This document shows positions 47,868-56,287 of a stretch of DNA of 64,000 nucleotides, one piece after another (within the stretch, counting starts at the first letter, position 1; every line of letters begins with the position of its first letter). This DNA is from an uncultured Schlesneria sp. Lineage in GTDB: Bacteria; Planctomycetota; Planctomycetia; Planctomycetales; Planctomycetaceae. The notes beneath the pieces are model-generated. The model was not told the origin of the DNA and ran no database searches. It was given only the letters and a program-made list of their open reading frames with translations. The stretch covers positions 28,794-92,793 of the forward strand of contig CAIOKO010000064.1 of assembly GCA_903858935.1 (NCBI GenBank), written 5' to 3'. The translations under genes and the position numbers were made by a program.

Positions 47868-49027
47868 GCGACAAGAAACAGGAAAATCGGGGCAAACACC
47901 AGCGTGCGCAGGATGACCAGGGCCGTGGGGGGAAGCGGTATCAGACTGGCAATTCCAAGGTAACAGAGCGTCAGGAAGAAGGTGATGACCAGAAGGCTGC
48001 AGCCGATTGCGGTCATCTGAGTCTTAAAGATTGCTCGTTCCGACATCGGCTCGAAATGCAGTTCGATTGTTCGCCGGCGCCTCACCGAACGATGAGTGGC
48101 ATCCACGGTCTCATAGCATTTCACCAGTTCACCCCAGACATCGCGAGACGGTTGCTCAGTGGTGAGATTCTCATTCGAGGGATGCGCGACGTCGGCCATT
48201 GCCGATGCAAACGCCGCCAGCGCAGCTCGAGCGGTCTCGCTTTCACTTCCTTCGACCTGGTCACCGGCGATCTGGCAAATCCATCGTCGCGATGTTCCGT
48301 CCCGGCGAAGCGTGGCGACCCCTTTTTCACCACGAACGGTCAGCTTCCAGTCACTCGCCCCTTCGACCGAATTAATCGACCAGTTGGATTCGGGCAGCGA
48401 CCGGCCGGCCAGAACGACACTCTGAATCATGACCCCTTCATTCGATGCTGCAGTTCTTAGACCTGTCACCTGATCGTAATCCCCGATCATCCAGCGGGGT
48501 AAATCGACATCATGTAACAACTCGTCATCGACTTGAGATTGAGAAATCGGAACCCCGGCAGAATCCTGCCCGATCATCCGCTGCACTTGCAGGAACTGAA
48601 CTTTGCCAAGTTCACCATTCTGGATCGCCTGCTTCAATCGCATCACAGCCGAATCAAAACGGTGCCAGAACAGGGGCCATAACAAGACATTGTTATCGTC
48701 ACGAATCAGACTTAGTTCGTAGGCGAATGTCGATCCTTGAGCGGCGCGAGGAATAAACAGTATTGGAATACCCGCTGCTGCCAGCTGCTTTGATCCGTCG
48801 AGGATCATTTGATCGCTGCCACCAACAATCACCGCGTCAACGTCCTTGGCGACGAGCAAATCTTCCCAATGCTCGACGAAGCTGACATTCTTTTGCCCGT
48901 GTAAAAGCGCATCAGTTTGAGGGGTGACCCGGACTGCGTGACTGAGCTGATGCCCGTCAACGCGGGAACCCAGTGCGTCAACGATCGGTTTCGCCAACAG
49001 GTCGTCACAAAACAAGGCAAAGCGCAT
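47804..49027 (-). CDS. Gfo/Idh/MocA-like protein with C-terminal membrane segments
   Basis: 407 residues. The middle matches Gfo/Idh/MocA oxidoreductases: DVDAVIVGGSDQMILDGSKQLAAAGIPILF, GELGKVQFLQVQRMIG, LLHDVDLPRWMIGDYDQVTGL and WKLTVRGEKGVATLRRDG. The N-terminus (MRFALFCDDLLAKPIV) lacks the GxGxxG nucleotide motif and the usual EKP is absent, so NAD(P) binding is doubtful. Two hydrophobic segments lie at the C-terminus (about 335-360 and 368-392). It is the last gene after the propeller and DUF1080-rhodanese genes, 26 bases from the propeller stop, so it is probably co-transcribed. It may be a membrane-attached, non-enzymatic relative. Confidence 0.7.
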   Translation of the reverse strand: MRFALFCDDLLAKPIVDALGSRVDGHQLSHAVRVTPQTDALLHGQKNVSFVEHWEDLLVAKDVDAVIVGGSDQMILDGSKQLAAAGIPILFIPRAAQGSTFAYELSLIRDDNNVLLWPLFWHRFDSAVMRLKQAIQNGELGKVQFLQVQRMIGQDSAGVPISQSQVDDELLHDVDLPRWMIGDYDQVTGLRTAASNEGVMIQSVVLAGRSLPESNWSINSVEGASDWKLTVRGEKGVATLRRDGTSRRWICQIAGDQVEGSESETARAALAAFASAMADVAHPSNENLTTEQPSRDVWGELVKCYETVDATHRSVRRRRTIELHFEPMSERAIFKTQMTAIGCSLLVITFFLTLCYLGIASLIPLPPTALVILRTLVFAPIFLFLVAQILLPLTRPSSAERPPAATR

Positions 49028-49053
49028 GATCGTCCATTCGAATTGGTCACGGA

Positions 49054-50301
49054 TTACTTCGACAGATCAAAGCAGGCCAATGTTTTTTCGTTGCGAACAT
49101 AAAATCGCCCGTTGGCCAGAGCAGGCAACGCCCTGGTCGTTCCCGCGAGTAAGGATGCCGACGCCAATTCTTCGTAACCAGCCTTGGACAACCGAACCAT
49201 TTTCAGCACACCATCGGTCTGCATGACTAACAGCTTTCCATCCGCAGCGATTAAGGTCGCATAACCAGAAATCGATTTCGACCAAAGTTCTTTCTGAGTT
49301 CCAGGATCAAAACACTTCAGCGAAATCGGCCCCCCGTCCTGCCGTCCGTCGATCCCATACACGACACCACCATCGAATATGGGCGTCGTATACTGACTGG
49401 AAAGAATTTCATTGCTCCAGACGACATCGACCGATTTTGCGGAAAGCTCAAGCCATTGCGCACCAATCCCGTAGCTGGCGGTCAACAAGGCGTGGTTGCC
49501 ATTGATCACAGGAATCGCTCCGTTGACAGTGGGGCCTCGTTGGCCGAATGGTGTTCGAAACCTTTCTTCGCCTGTTGCTGGATCAAGCGAGACCAGATTC
49601 AATCGCGTGATACACAACAGATGCTGTGTGCCATCAATTGTCGCCAACACAGGGGCCGAATAGCTGGCCTGATCATTCACGGCCGACCAGACTGTCTTAC
49701 CCGAATTGACGTCGAAGGCGACGACGCCCGCTTTCTTTTTGTCTCCACCCACATTCACGAACACTCGCTTACCGTCGACAAGTGGTGATGAACCGGCTCC
49801 GAAGTAACCACCGTTTGCACCAAAGTCTTCGTGGGTATTTCGTTCCCAGAGTTTCTTGCCCGACTTCAAGTCAGCTCGATACAGACCACCTTGAGCCGAA
49901 TAGGCATAAATGGCGCCGTCATAGATCGTCGGAACGGCACGTGGACCGTTGTCCTCGACGATCTGTGCCTGAAACGTTGTTGGGTACGCTGTGTTCCAAG
50001 CCGACTCCCCTGTTTCCGCCTTAAAGGCGGTCAGCTTGTCGTTTCCCTTCTCACGATGAAACAAGACCACGAGATCGCTTGAAACGGCAACACCGGCAAA
50101 GCCCGATCCGATACGGGCATCCCAAACCTGCCTGGGCTTCCCGGCAGCCCACTTATCGACCAGCTGTTCATCGGCGGCAATGCCATTCCGATTGGGACCC
50201 AGTATTTGTGGCCAGTCTCTTGCGTCAAGTTTCTCGAAATCGAATGAGACTTGCGCCATCACGACAAACAAGCATGCCGTCAGACGGAATCGATTGAACA
50301 T
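49054..50301 (-). CDS. PQQ-like beta-propeller protein, exported
   Basis: 415 residues from the ATG at 50301, which has GGAAGGA just upstream; an ATG at 50328 overlapping the stop of the previous gene is an alternative, adding 9 residues before the signal peptide. After the signal (RLTACLFVVMAQVSF) comes DWPQILGPNRNGIA, the usual opening of planctomycete propellers. Blade motifs include FKAETGESAWNTAYP, DLKSGKKLWERNTH, DVNSGKTVWSAV, DPATGEERFRT and DPGTQKELWSKSI. It is likely periplasmic or surface-exposed. The operon places it between DUF1080-rhodanese and Gfo/Idh-like genes, a sugar-related context. Confidence 0.87.
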   Translation of the reverse strand: MFNRFRLTACLFVVMAQVSFDFEKLDARDWPQILGPNRNGIAADEQLVDKWAAGKPRQVWDARIGSGFAGVAVSSDLVVLFHREKGNDKLTAFKAETGESAWNTAYPTTFQAQIVEDNGPRAVPTIYDGAIYAYSAQGGLYRADLKSGKKLWERNTHEDFGANGGYFGAGSSPLVDGKRVFVNVGGDKKKAGVVAFDVNSGKTVWSAVNDQASYSAPVLATIDGTQHLLCITRLNLVSLDPATGEERFRTPFGQRGPTVNGAIPVINGNHALLTASYGIGAQWLELSAKSVDVVWSNEILSSQYTTPIFDGGVVYGIDGRQDGGPISLKCFDPGTQKELWSKSISGYATLIAADGKLLVMQTDGVLKMVRLSKAGYEELASASLLAGTTRALPALANGRFYVRNEKTLACFDLSK

Positions 50302-50324
50302 GAGTTCCTTCCCGTTTGAAATCA

Positions 50325-51317
50325 TCATTGAGCTTTGGGAAATCCAGCGTCGAGCAGTTCCTGAATACCAGGCTTTAATGGCCGCACATCATAGCCTTGT
50401 TTCGAAAGCTCTTCTGCAGCAGCTAAAGCCCGGCGGCCGGCTCGACAGTGTGTATAGATGATCTTGTCCTGGGGCACGATCTTTAGTAACGCGCTGGCAT
50501 CCAGACCCTTCTGGATCGAACTGATCGGCAGGGAAATCGCTCCTGTGACGTGAGCTTCATTCCATTCAGCCAGTTCCCGCACGTCGACCAGTACGGCAGT
50601 TTTGTCATTCAATTTTTTCTTGACCGTTTCGAGTGAATCACTGGTATGGTCCAGTGGAAGTTCCCTGATTTGCAAATGACGGAAATCGACCCGGTCACCA
50701 TGTCCCAGCAGCGCAAGATGTCCTCGACGACGAGCCAGTCCAGGATGCAGTTGTCCGTCCAGGGTCCCTGATTTTGTCGCTTCATCGATATCTGCATCGA
50801 CGATTTTCGTTCCATTCAAAACGACAGTGATGTGTCGCCCGTTGACCGTCACTTCCTGATGATTCCACTCACCAAGCGGCTTTAGTGAACCTTGTTTTGA
50901 AGCGACCAGGCCGTAGGCTGATCCATGATACTGGTACGGCTTCAACGCTTTGTACTGCTCAGCAGTGTCATCCAGAATCTGTAACTCGATCCCCTCAAGA
51001 TGCAGACTCCCTTCTGCCAGTTTGGGACAGCGAATTCCCAGCCCGTTGTTAGCACCTTCTGTCAGTTTGAATTCAAACGCGACCACGAAATCGGTGTACT
51101 GCTTCTCAGTCAGCAGATTCCCTTTGCCACCTGCGATACAAACCAGGTTCCCATTTTCGACGGCATAGCTGGCGAGAGATCCGGTCCAACCCGCCAACGA
51201 CTTGCCGTCGAACAACGATACGAATCCATCCTGCGGGACAAACGGTTTTTCCTGTGCCCAGGCCGGCTGCGGGCAGAGACCGACAAGTGCGAACAGCGCA
51301 AGGAACAATCGATTCAT
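50325..51317 (-). CDS. DUF1080 (3-keto-disaccharide hydrolase-like) domain fused to rhodanese
   Basis: 330 residues. The signal peptide ends PAWAQ at residue 21. Residues about 30-220 are a DUF1080 beta-sandwich, with FVSLFDGKSLAGWTG, FVVAFEFKLTEGANNGLGIR, GIELQILDDTAEQYKALKP and GEWNHQEVTVNG. Residues about 230-325 form a rhodanese domain (AVLVDVRELAEWNEAHVTGAI) with the active Cys in YTHCRAGRRA. The rhodanese loop is complete, so sulfur transfer or thiol chemistry is possible in the periplasm. The link between sugar binding and rhodanese is not explained. It is the first gene of a minus-strand operon with a propeller and a Gfo/Idh-like gene. Confidence 0.88.
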   Translation of the reverse strand: MNRLFLALFALVGLCPQPAWAQEKPFVPQDGFVSLFDGKSLAGWTGSLASYAVENGNLVCIAGGKGNLLTEKQYTDFVVAFEFKLTEGANNGLGIRCPKLAEGSLHLEGIELQILDDTAEQYKALKPYQYHGSAYGLVASKQGSLKPLGEWNHQEVTVNGRHITVVLNGTKIVDADIDEATKSGTLDGQLHPGLARRRGHLALLGHGDRVDFRHLQIRELPLDHTSDSLETVKKKLNDKTAVLVDVRELAEWNEAHVTGAISLPISSIQKGLDASALLKIVPQDKIIYTHCRAGRRALAAAEELSKQGYDVRPLKPGIQELLDAGFPKAQ

Positions 51318-51526
51318 GGGAGCAATCCTCGGATGAGATCAGGGAACACTCGCGGAATTGTAGTGAGTCAGACGCATTGCTGCACCTTTTGGCATAACCG
51401 CGAAAGATGAATTTGCGAGCAAACATGATTCGCTGTGCGGGCGAGGTTCTGCTCAAGCCGCACAGCAGGTACACACTTTGAGCTTGCTGACAGGCTTGGA
51501 CCAACTCGACGACAAAAGCCGATAGC

Positions 51527-52054
51527 TCAATGATTTCGTGATCCGCCAGTCTCAACAGAAGTTGAATCCTCGCTGACAACTTTGGTCGAAAAAAACCTTG
51601 GTTTGCTGAGCAACAGAAACGCCGAGAGCAAGGTCAGTGGAAAAACGACGGACCAGTAGGGGATGAACCAGATTTCAACGCTCTCACCGTGCCAACTCCG
51701 GTGTTTTCCTGACCCAAAATGAAATCCAGCCCAATCAAATCGATTCTTGACATGGAATTCGTGCCAAAGATCGTATGGCTTCTTGATGCCTCGATTCGTA
51801 AGAGGATTTCGATCCTTCGATGCCGATCTGATGCCCCAGGAAACGAACGGTCCCACCCGGTGCGGAGTCCACTTGAGTATGTTGATTCTGCCGTTAGCGG
51901 AATTCACGAGGAAATTTGCTCGGACTCTACGGCTGTTTAACCTGATCCAGTCTTCGCTCACTTCGCTACGCAGCCACCCGACCATCAACAAGCACGCAAG
52001 AATCAATGTCACCACTCCGAACCTTCGTTTCCATCTCCGGAAGAAGGTACCCAT
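51527..52054 (-). CDS. Membrane protein of unknown function
   Basis: 175 residues from the ATG at 52054 (protein begins MGTFFRRWKRRFG); the frame is open for 35 more codons upstream. One membrane segment lies at about 12-28 and a second near the C-terminus (IPYWSVVFPLTLLSAFLLLSKPR). Between them is a hydrophilic part with FVSWGIRSASK and DLWHEFHVKNRFDWAGFHFG. The layout matches a family of short planctomycete proteins of unknown function whose C-terminus contains PYWSIVIPLTLLSA. It lies next to the dipeptidase gene on the same strand. Confidence 0.7.
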   Translation of the reverse strand: MGTFFRRWKRRFGVVTLILACLLMVGWLRSEVSEDWIRLNSRRVRANFLVNSANGRINILKWTPHRVGPFVSWGIRSASKDRNPLTNRGIKKPYDLWHEFHVKNRFDWAGFHFGSGKHRSWHGESVEIWFIPYWSVVFPLTLLSAFLLLSKPRFFSTKVVSEDSTSVETGGSRNH

Positions 52055-52097
52055 TCCGTAAGCCTTGCTTGTTGATGGTCCCAGAAAAAACGACCAA

Positions 52098-53171
52098 TTA
52101 ACTCCACGCGCGCTGGAAGAACTCGACAAAGTTCCGCCACATGATCCCTTCCACGTCAACTGCCGAATAGCCCCGTTTGGAAAGGAGTTCTCCCACCATG
52201 CCTAGATCGGCAATAGTGTCGAGATCCGACGGGGATTGTTCTTTTCCGAACCCGCCATCGAGGTCGGTACCAAGTCCGCAGTGTTTAGCGTTACCTGCCA
52301 ACTGACAGATGTGATCAATGTGGTCGATGATGTGCTCCAGCTTCACTGTTGACGGATCGGAAACACCGATCTTCCAGCCTGGCCGGATCATCCAGTTGTC
52401 GAACGCTGCTCCAATCACCGACCCGCGTCGAATCAGTTCTTTAATCTGGTCATCGTTCAATTGCCGATCCGCCGGCACGAGTGCCCGACAATTATGGTGA
52501 CTGGCGATACATGGACCCTGGTAGATTTCCATCGCGTCCCAAAACGACTGATCGGCGAGGTGAGTGACGTCCAGCAGCATGCCGACCTTGTCCATCTCTT
52601 TCAGCAATCGTTTGCCGTCTTCGTTGAAGCCCCCCTCGCTTCCCGTTCCAAAACAGTAGGGACTGGGGCCGTAATGAGCAGGCCCCAACAGGCGCAATCC
52701 AGCCGCGAACCAGTCGCTGATCTGTTCGGGATACAGGATCGGCGGGCTTCCTTCCATGCTGAGAATAAAACCGAGTGGAGGCTTTCCGAATTCAGGAGCT
52801 CCAGGAGGAAGCGCTTTCCATTCAGCGACATGCTGATCGAGAGCCACCTTGTCAGGAATTTCGCGTAGAACACCTTTGGCCGTCATCGCTCGATAATAGG
52901 CCAATTGGCCTTGAGACATTGCGTAAGCGGTTTCGCGTGATTGCGGAAAGGTCAGTGGTTTATCTTTTCGATGGTAGCGTGGCAGAAGTGTGACGATCAT
53001 CAATCCGACACGTCCGCGCCGCAGTTCGTCCCAGGAGACGGTGCAGGGGCCGGGAATAATTTTGTCGAAATGTTGCTCGAATTCACGAATTTTCGAGACG
53101 GGCAACATCAAGTCGCGATTCCACTCCAGTGCGTTCCACGCCATATCAAGATGAGCATCAAAGATGAACAT
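52098..53171 (-). CDS. Membrane dipeptidase-like metallopeptidase (M19)
   Basis: 357 residues. Zinc-site residues of the M19 family are present: His7/Asp9 in FDAHLDM, Glu in FILSMEGSP (near 134), His in LLDVTHLADQSFWD and in IASHHNCRAL (near 220). The terminal FGLGTDLDGG-type segment reads CGLGTDLDGGFG. No signal peptide is visible, so the enzyme is probably cytoplasmic. Family members hydrolyse dipeptides, including those with D-residues. A short membrane-protein gene follows on the same strand. Confidence 0.9.
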   Translation of the reverse strand: MFIFDAHLDMAWNALEWNRDLMLPVSKIREFEQHFDKIIPGPCTVSWDELRRGRVGLMIVTLLPRYHRKDKPLTFPQSRETAYAMSQGQLAYYRAMTAKGVLREIPDKVALDQHVAEWKALPPGAPEFGKPPLGFILSMEGSPPILYPEQISDWFAAGLRLLGPAHYGPSPYCFGTGSEGGFNEDGKRLLKEMDKVGMLLDVTHLADQSFWDAMEIYQGPCIASHHNCRALVPADRQLNDDQIKELIRRGSVIGAAFDNWMIRPGWKIGVSDPSTVKLEHIIDHIDHICQLAGNAKHCGLGTDLDGGFGKEQSPSDLDTIADLGMVGELLSKRGYSAVDVEGIMWRNFVEFFQRAWS

Positions 53172-53362
53172 TGAGCGATTCTTTCTGTGAGTTCTGAGGT
53201 TGCGAGTCCCGGTATCGAGCCAGTTATGCCGTCCCCGACGTGGAAAAGGTAGAGATTAAACCGAAGACCGACAATGAATACCTTCCTTGACGCTCTTTCC
53301 GGGTCGACCTACACTCGCTTTCTTGCGTCTAGGATGGCTTGTCTTTCGAATGAAGTCTCAGC

Positions 53363-54256
53363 ATGAAAAGTGAAGAGCGACATCAACTTCTGACTAACGA
53401 TCTCGGTGTCGAAATAGAAAGAACCGTTGGGTTTTTCGAACGTCACCTCGGTCTATTGATCGGTTTGATCAGTGCAGCACTGCTTTTGATCGGTGCGATT
53501 TTCTGGTTCAATCGGACTGTTGAATCCGAGAGTTCCGGCGGCTGGACCCTGCTCAATTCTGCCCAGAATCTGGAAGAAATGGGAGCAGTCATCGATAAAT
53601 TCAAGGGGAAGCCACCCGCCCAGTGGGCTTCGCTGATCGTCGCCGAGACAAATTTGAAAGAAGCGATGCCGCTGATGTTTACCAATCGCGAACTTGCGCG
53701 AACGGACATCAAGGCTGCCCGTCAAACGTTTGAGTCGTTATTGCAGGAAAAGACGGATGACATGATCCGGGAACGGGCACTCTGGGGCTTGGCTCTTTGC
53801 CTGGAAACCACCAGCGATGGCAACACTTCGAAAGTCATTGATGCGTACAGTCAATTGATGAAGGAATTTCCAGAAACGATTTTCAAGGTCGTGGCTGAAG
53901 ACCGAATTGCCACGTTGAAGAAGGATGGATCGAAAGAGTTCTACGCCTGGTTCAGCAAAGAAAACCCCAAGCCGCCGGAAGCTCGGCCGCGTGATTTCAA
54001 GAACGACGAATCTGAGTTGCCCGAACCCTCGCAACCAAAAGAAGACCCGGATGACTTTCTGATCGAGAAGACTCCAGGCGGGCCAAAAAAGCCAGCGAGC
54101 GAGAAGCCCGTCACCCCGGCAGAATCGACCGAAAAACCGGTAACGCCCGGTGAGACTCCTGAAAAGCCCAGCGAACCGGCAAAGCCGGAAGAGGGACAAA
54201 AGGGATCTGAGAAAGACGCGACTGAGGGCAGCGAAAAGCCATCTGAGAAAAACTAG
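53363..54256 (+). CDS. Membrane-anchored TPR-like protein with Pro/Glu/Lys-rich tail
   Basis: 297 residues. A membrane segment lies at about 29-49. The following 150 residues are helical with TPR-like hairpins (AWQ-like pairs such as WASLIVAETNLKEAMPLMFTN and ALWGLALCLETTSDG; YSQLMKEFPETIFKVVAEDRI). The layout resembles YfgM/TPR_21 proteins that aid folding near the Sec translocon, but the match is only in outline. The last 100 residues are low complexity (repeats of EKPVTPAEST and EKPSEPAKPEE). The function is not known. Confidence 0.7.
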   Translation: MKSEERHQLLTNDLGVEIERTVGFFERHLGLLIGLISAALLLIGAIFWFNRTVESESSGGWTLLNSAQNLEEMGAVIDKFKGKPPAQWASLIVAETNLKEAMPLMFTNRELARTDIKAARQTFESLLQEKTDDMIRERALWGLALCLETTSDGNTSKVIDAYSQLMKEFPETIFKVVAEDRIATLKKDGSKEFYAWFSKENPKPPEARPRDFKNDESELPEPSQPKEDPDDFLIEKTPGGPKKPASEKPVTPAESTEKPVTPGETPEKPSEPAKPEEGQKGSEKDATEGSEKPSEKN

Positions 54257-54265
54257 CGTTGCCTT

Positions 54266-54618
54266 CGTTTAACCGCGCCTCGAAGAGAAGCGGGGCTAAG
54301 AGCGGCGTTGCTGACAAACCCGGAGTGTCATCGCTCGTTTGGAGATTGTCGTTGCGACCTAAAGCGTCGTCCACTGTCGGTTCCCGTCACCTGAGTCCAG
54401 TGACGCTCGAAGAAATCGGCTTAATGCCGATCCGCCTGCGCCGCTGGCTTCTTATCGTTTAACCGCGCCTCGCAGAGAAGCGGGAGCAGAGCGGCGGAAT
54501 TGCCGTCAACCGGGGTGTCATTTCTCGTTGGGGCCGTGCGAAAGGTCGGGGCTGGGGCAACGTGCAAAGAGATCGGCTGAACACCGATCCGCCTGCGCCG
54601 CGGGCTTCGGGTTAAACG
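54266..54618. repeat. Tandem pair of GTTTAACCGCGCCTCG elements
   Basis: Two copies of a unit of about 190 bases: 54266-54455 and 54456-54618. Each opens CGTTTAACCGCGCCTCG, carries AGAAGCGGG and GTGTCAT, and closes with CCGATCCGCCTGCGCCGC and GGCTTC. The pair ends with GGTTAAACG, the inverse of the opening CGTTTAACC, so the block has 9-base terminal inverted repeats. Truncated relatives lie at 63373 and 63398. It begins 10 bases after the TPR-like stop and fills most of the gap to rluD-like gene. Confidence 0.8.
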
Positions 54619-54741
54619 ATGAATCCGTCAGCTTTGGGACTTGCCCGCTCTCAGATGAAAAGTTTGTCAGAAAACGTTAGACTGGTGAATTGGACGAGCG
54701 AGGATCATCGGCCACGGGCCGCTCGCGACGAATCACACACG

Positions 54742-54773
54742 GAAGCCCGGACACCGAACGAGTGCCGGGCTTC
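54742..54773 (+). terminator. Terminator-like hairpin before the pseudouridine synthase gene
   Basis: GAAGCCCGG pairs with CCGGGCTTC, and CAC with GTG inside after one bulge, giving a 12-pair stem with a 7-base loop, followed by TTGC. It lies about 65 bases before the start at 54839. It may end upstream transcripts or act as a leader structure. No further gene is seen between 54619 and 54838. Confidence 0.45.
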
Positions 54774-54838
54774 TTGCACGTTGGCTTGGCCCATCAGGTT
54801 CATTTTTGCGTGAACCGCTTATTTGAAATTCGAAGATT

Positions 54839-55912
54839 ATGACTGACACAGAATACGAACCCGAATCGCAAGAGCTTGAAAACACGGAAGATGTCGCGGC
54901 TGAAGTTCCGGGCGAACCGATCAAATTGATCATCGAAGCACGCGCTCATGGCTGGCGAGTTGACCATTACCTTGTCCGACTCTATCCCAACTTCAGCCGA
55001 GCCGCGTTTCAGCGCGTTCTGGAAGACAACGGTGTCCTGATCAATGGACTCCCCGTGAAAATGTCTCGACGCCTGCGCGTCAACGACTGTATTGAGTTTC
55101 GTCTGCCTGAGACCCCTGATCGAACTCTTCCTGCAGAAGATATTCCGCTGAATATCCTGTACGACGACGATTCGTTAATCGTGATCAACAAAGCGGCCAA
55201 CATGATCGTCCACCCGGGACGAGGAAACTATCTCGGCACGCTCGCTGGCGCCTTGCAGTTTCACTTTGATAAACTGAGCGATGTCGCCGGTAAACTTCGA
55301 GCGGGGATCGTCCACCGATTGGACCGTGATACCAGCGGAGTGTTGGTCGTCGCCAAGGACAATCAGGTTCACCACCATCTCAGCCGTCAATTCGAAGAAC
55401 GAACCGTCGAAAAGGAATACCGCGCCATCACCTGGGGCGAGATTTCGTTCGACCGAGACTACATCGAGACGCACGTTCGGGTGAGCAATCGCAACCGCGA
55501 GCGGATGATGGTTTGTCCCGAAGGTGGTAACTCGCGGCACGCCGCCACGTTTTACGAAGTTCTCGAACGATTCCGAGGCTTTTCGTTTGTGCGACTCTGT
55601 CCGCAAACGGGAAGAACTCATCAATTGCGAGTCCATATGCATCATCTAGGCCACCCGATCGTGGCTGACCGGCTGTATGAAGGGCACGCAACGCTGAAAC
55701 GCTCGGACCTGCTGGACGACGTCCCGGAAGACCAGGACGAAATCCTGATCAGCCGCCAGGCACTGCACGCCTTGAAACTCGGATTCGACCATCCCGTCAC
55801 AGGCAAACGATTGGAGTTCGAAGCCCCGCTACCTGATGATTTCACAACGGCCCTTAACGCCATTCGTGAGCATCGCTCAAAGCCAGTGCGAAAAGAACCC
55901 GCTCGACGGTGA
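54839..55912 (+). CDS. rluD: RluD-type 23S rRNA pseudouridine synthase
   Basis: 357 residues. An acidic N-terminal extension (about 30 residues) is followed by an S4 domain (about 38-95, with WRVDHYLVRLYPNFSRAAFQRVLED). The RluA-family catalytic motif is HRLDRDTSG at 159-167 with the catalytic Asp at 162. The later motifs EKEYRAI, RLCPQTGRTHQLRVHMHHLGHPI and SRQALHAL are all present. It would convert uridines in 23S rRNA helix 69 or a related site. It stands alone after a repeat block. Confidence 0.9.
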   Translation: MTDTEYEPESQELENTEDVAAEVPGEPIKLIIEARAHGWRVDHYLVRLYPNFSRAAFQRVLEDNGVLINGLPVKMSRRLRVNDCIEFRLPETPDRTLPAEDIPLNILYDDDSLIVINKAANMIVHPGRGNYLGTLAGALQFHFDKLSDVAGKLRAGIVHRLDRDTSGVLVVAKDNQVHHHLSRQFEERTVEKEYRAITWGEISFDRDYIETHVRVSNRNRERMMVCPEGGNSRHAATFYEVLERFRGFSFVRLCPQTGRTHQLRVHMHHLGHPIVADRLYEGHATLKRSDLLDDVPEDQDEILISRQALHALKLGFDHPVTGKRLEFEAPLPDDFTTALNAIREHRSKPVRKEPARR

Positions 55913-55978
55913 GCCGAGCATGTCCGACGCCGCCAGCGTCGGAAGTGAGCGACACCACCATCAGCATTTCGTGAACAC

Positions 55979-56083
55979 TTACCGGCGCTTGGCACAAGTC
56001 TTAGGCGACCAGACCTTCAGTTTGCCATACTTTGCTGCGAGCGAAAAATCGTGATTGGTGGTGAGCAAGGTCAAAAAATTTGC
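55979..56083 (-). pseudogene. Remnant of a VapC-like PIN toxin C-terminus
   Basis: In the +1 frame relative to the overlapping antitoxin, 34 codons read FLTLLTTNHDFSLAAKYG, then KLKVWSPK, ending at a TAA at 55979-55981. The pattern LLTTxHDFSLAAKYGxLKVW is the expected end of a VapC-like PIN toxin. The toxin start and body, including the acidic active-site residues, are missing. The join with the antitoxin frame is at or near a run of six T (minus strand, about 56065-56070), so the toxin was probably deleted between the end of the antitoxin and this point. Confidence 0.65.
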
Positions 56084-56276
56084 GAGACCGTTCCGCCTTG
56101 TCGTCGCAGGACTCATCCCAATCGAGTTTTCCTGTCAGTTCAAGGACTCGCCGCTGTTTTCGCCGAGCGATGAACTCCCGAAGTGCCAGTGTCTCAGCGG
56201 CCTTCTTCGTGCGCTCACCGCTCACCTCAATCGCTTTATCGAGAAGGTCTGGATCGATCGCAAGATTCGTCGCCAT
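56001..56276 (-). CDS. VapB-family antitoxin with an aberrant C-terminus
   Basis: 91 residues. Residues 1-67 match VapB antitoxins: MATNLAIDPDLLDKAIEVSG, TKKAAETLALREFIARRKQRR and a C-terminal KLDWDESCDDKAERSRK. A VapB normally ends about there and is followed at once by vapC. Here 24 further codons (FFDLAHHQSRFF...) come from the wrong frame of a toxin remnant. The antitoxin may still be made, but no toxin remains. It lies 11 bases from the stop of the DUF1559 gene on the same strand. Confidence 0.75.
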   Translation of the reverse strand: MATNLAIDPDLLDKAIEVSGERTKKAAETLALREFIARRKQRRVLELTGKLDWDESCDDKAERSRKFFDLAHHQSRFFARSKVWQTEGLVA

Positions 56277-56287
56277 GTGTCGTTCGA

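Noticed and set aside
51330..51579. Minus-strand frame reading LADHEIIELSAFVVELVQACQQAQSV and onwards
   Set aside because: Part of it has a protein-like composition and may be a relic, but it runs into the signal-peptide region of the DUF1080-rhodanese gene in another frame and matches no family I can name.
54619..54813. 64-codon frame before the pseudouridine synthase gene
   Set aside because: It spans the terminator-like hairpin and has no protein-like pattern.
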